In this document: positions 11,587 through 12,096 of the stretch, piece by piece
How the letters are laid out: each line of letters begins with the position of its first letter
Numbering within the stretch: the stretch's first letter is position 1
The notes under the pieces: model-generated
Databases searched by the model: none
Told to the model about the DNA's origin: nothing
The model's input: only the letters and a program-made list of their open reading frames with translations
Assembly: GCA_003645745.1 (NCBI GenBank)
Contig: QNCH01000028.1
Coordinates: forward strand, 1-12,096
DNA length: 12,096 bases
Origin: Candidatus Omnitrophota bacterium
GTDB taxonomy: Bacteria > Omnitrophota > Gorgyraeia > B26-G9
Direction of reading: 5' to 3'
Made by a program: the position numbers and the translations under genes

Positions 11587-12096
11587 ATGAATACAGAAGC
11601 AGCGCATAAAGTGGATATTTTAATTGAGGCTTTGCCTTATCTTCGTAAATTTTTTGGCAAAGTAGTTGTGGTTAAGTATGGAGGCAGCGCTGTAGAACAG
11701 GCAGAGCTGAATCATTCTATACTTGAAGATATTAGTTTTATGAATTATGTGGGCATACATCCTGTGGTTGTGCATGGTGCGGGGCTTTTAATTACCCAGA
11801 AAATGCGTGATTCAGGGCTTGATGTGAAATTTATTAATTGATTTCGGGTTACAGATAAGCCTGCTTTAAATATTATAAACATTGCTTTATCAGAAATTAA
11901 TCGCAATATTGTTAAAGAGCTTAAGTTTCTTAATAATGAAGCAAAGGGTTTTGTGGGTACTAATGGAGAATTAATTTTTGCTGAAAAAATGTCTACTGTA
12001 GATGAGCTTGGTTTTGTGGGCAGTATTACTAATATTGATAAAAATTTGATTTTTAGCCTGCTGCGTGCGAAAATTATTCCGGTGATTGCTCCGTTA
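11587..12096 (+). pseudogene. argB: N-acetylglutamate kinase, interrupted by an in-frame TGA; 3' end outside the window
   Basis: ArgB phosphorylates N-acetylglutamate, the second arginine-pathway step. The N-terminus is typical: HKVDILIEALPYLRKFFGKVVVVKYGGSA, then ILEDISFMNYVGIHPVVVHG. ATG 11587 (with GAAGGAA 10 nt upstream) matches the family start better than ATG 11566 or GTG 11563. TGA at 11839-11841 interrupts KFIN-stop-FRVTD, where the family has KF[IV]NG[LF]RVTD, so it replaces Gly. The same frame then continues cleanly for 85 codons to the window end (PALNIINIALSEINRNIVKEL, GTNGELIFAEK, DELGFVGSITNI, KIIPVIAPL). The normally invariant HGGGP glycine loop reads HGAGL. Three changes at invariant sites argue for recent decay or local sequence errors. 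Taken literally, only a ~85-residue fragment would be made. Confidence 0.85.

Noticed and set aside
11839..11841. TGA read as glycine (genetic code 25) or as selenocysteine
   Set aside because: mgtC, the peptide-binding gene, the S23 gene, argC and argJ all stop with TGA at natural ends and no other gene has an internal TGA, so a Gly-TGA code is excluded. Selenocysteine has no role at this Gly position in ArgB.
1..12096. CRISPR array, tRNA or rRNA genes, phage genes, replication origin
   Set aside because: No evenly spaced repeats with unique spacers, no tRNA or rRNA signatures, no phage structural genes and no DnaA-box cluster could be recognised on either strand.

Overview
This is an AT-rich bacterial chromosomal segment. 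It carries housekeeping and envelope genes on the + strand, one opposite-strand accessory gene, and an unusual number of palindromic and inverted repeats between the genes. Candidate lipoproteins, a peptide-binding lipoprotein, a periplasmic-type M48 protease and a secreted glycosidase suggest a Gram-negative-type cell. An S23 four-helix-bundle gene and dispersed palindromes are common in uncultured lineages such as Omnitrophota, but the taxon cannot be fixed from this window. TGA is a normal stop here: mgtC, the peptide-binding protein, the S23 gene, argC and argJ all end with it at natural C-termini.

Layout. 1-386: no convincing gene; tandem CGTTTGAGTATA repeats and two strong hairpins. 387-3265: an MgtC/SapB-family membrane protein, SecG (with a clear AGGAGG), and a peptide-binding lipoprotein whose 5' coding region contains a terminator-like hairpin and a 29-nt palindrome. 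3266-3499: a gap with two palindromes. 3500-4945: an M48 Zn-protease lipoprotein and a LOG-family (TIGR00730) protein, 15 nt apart. 4946-5356: a small S23 four-helix-bundle gene bracketed by inverted repeats, probably an insertion. 5375-7483: a large secreted glycosidase-like protein. 7535-8410: a reverse-strand gene of unknown function with an attC-like site at each end, i.e. a candidate integron gene cassette with no integrase in view. 8411-9001: repeats, a textbook promoter and a leader hairpin. 9002-12096: arginine biosynthesis genes argC and argJ (4-nt overlap), then a 339-nt spacer with a ~114-nt palindrome, then argB.

Most interesting points. (1) argB carries an in-frame TGA exactly where the family has the Gly of its F-[IV]-N-G-[LF]-R-V-T-D motif, and the HGGGP motif upstream reads HGAGL, while the downstream frame stays intact: a recent pseudogene, a sequence error or recoding. 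(2) The attC-flanked gene looks like an orphan integron cassette. (3) A dispersed palindrome (TATACTCAAAC, 7 nt, GTTTGAGTATA) recurs upstream of several genes and in one case lies in frame inside a signal-peptide region. (4) The S23 gene and the pre-argB palindrome both look like small mobile or repeat elements.

Functionally, ArgC, ArgJ and an intact ArgB would provide the acetyl-cycle route from glutamate towards ornithine; as read here the kinase step is broken. SecG, the lipoproteins, the protease and the glycosidase belong to export and envelope or polymer turnover. No adjacent peptide permease genes are present.
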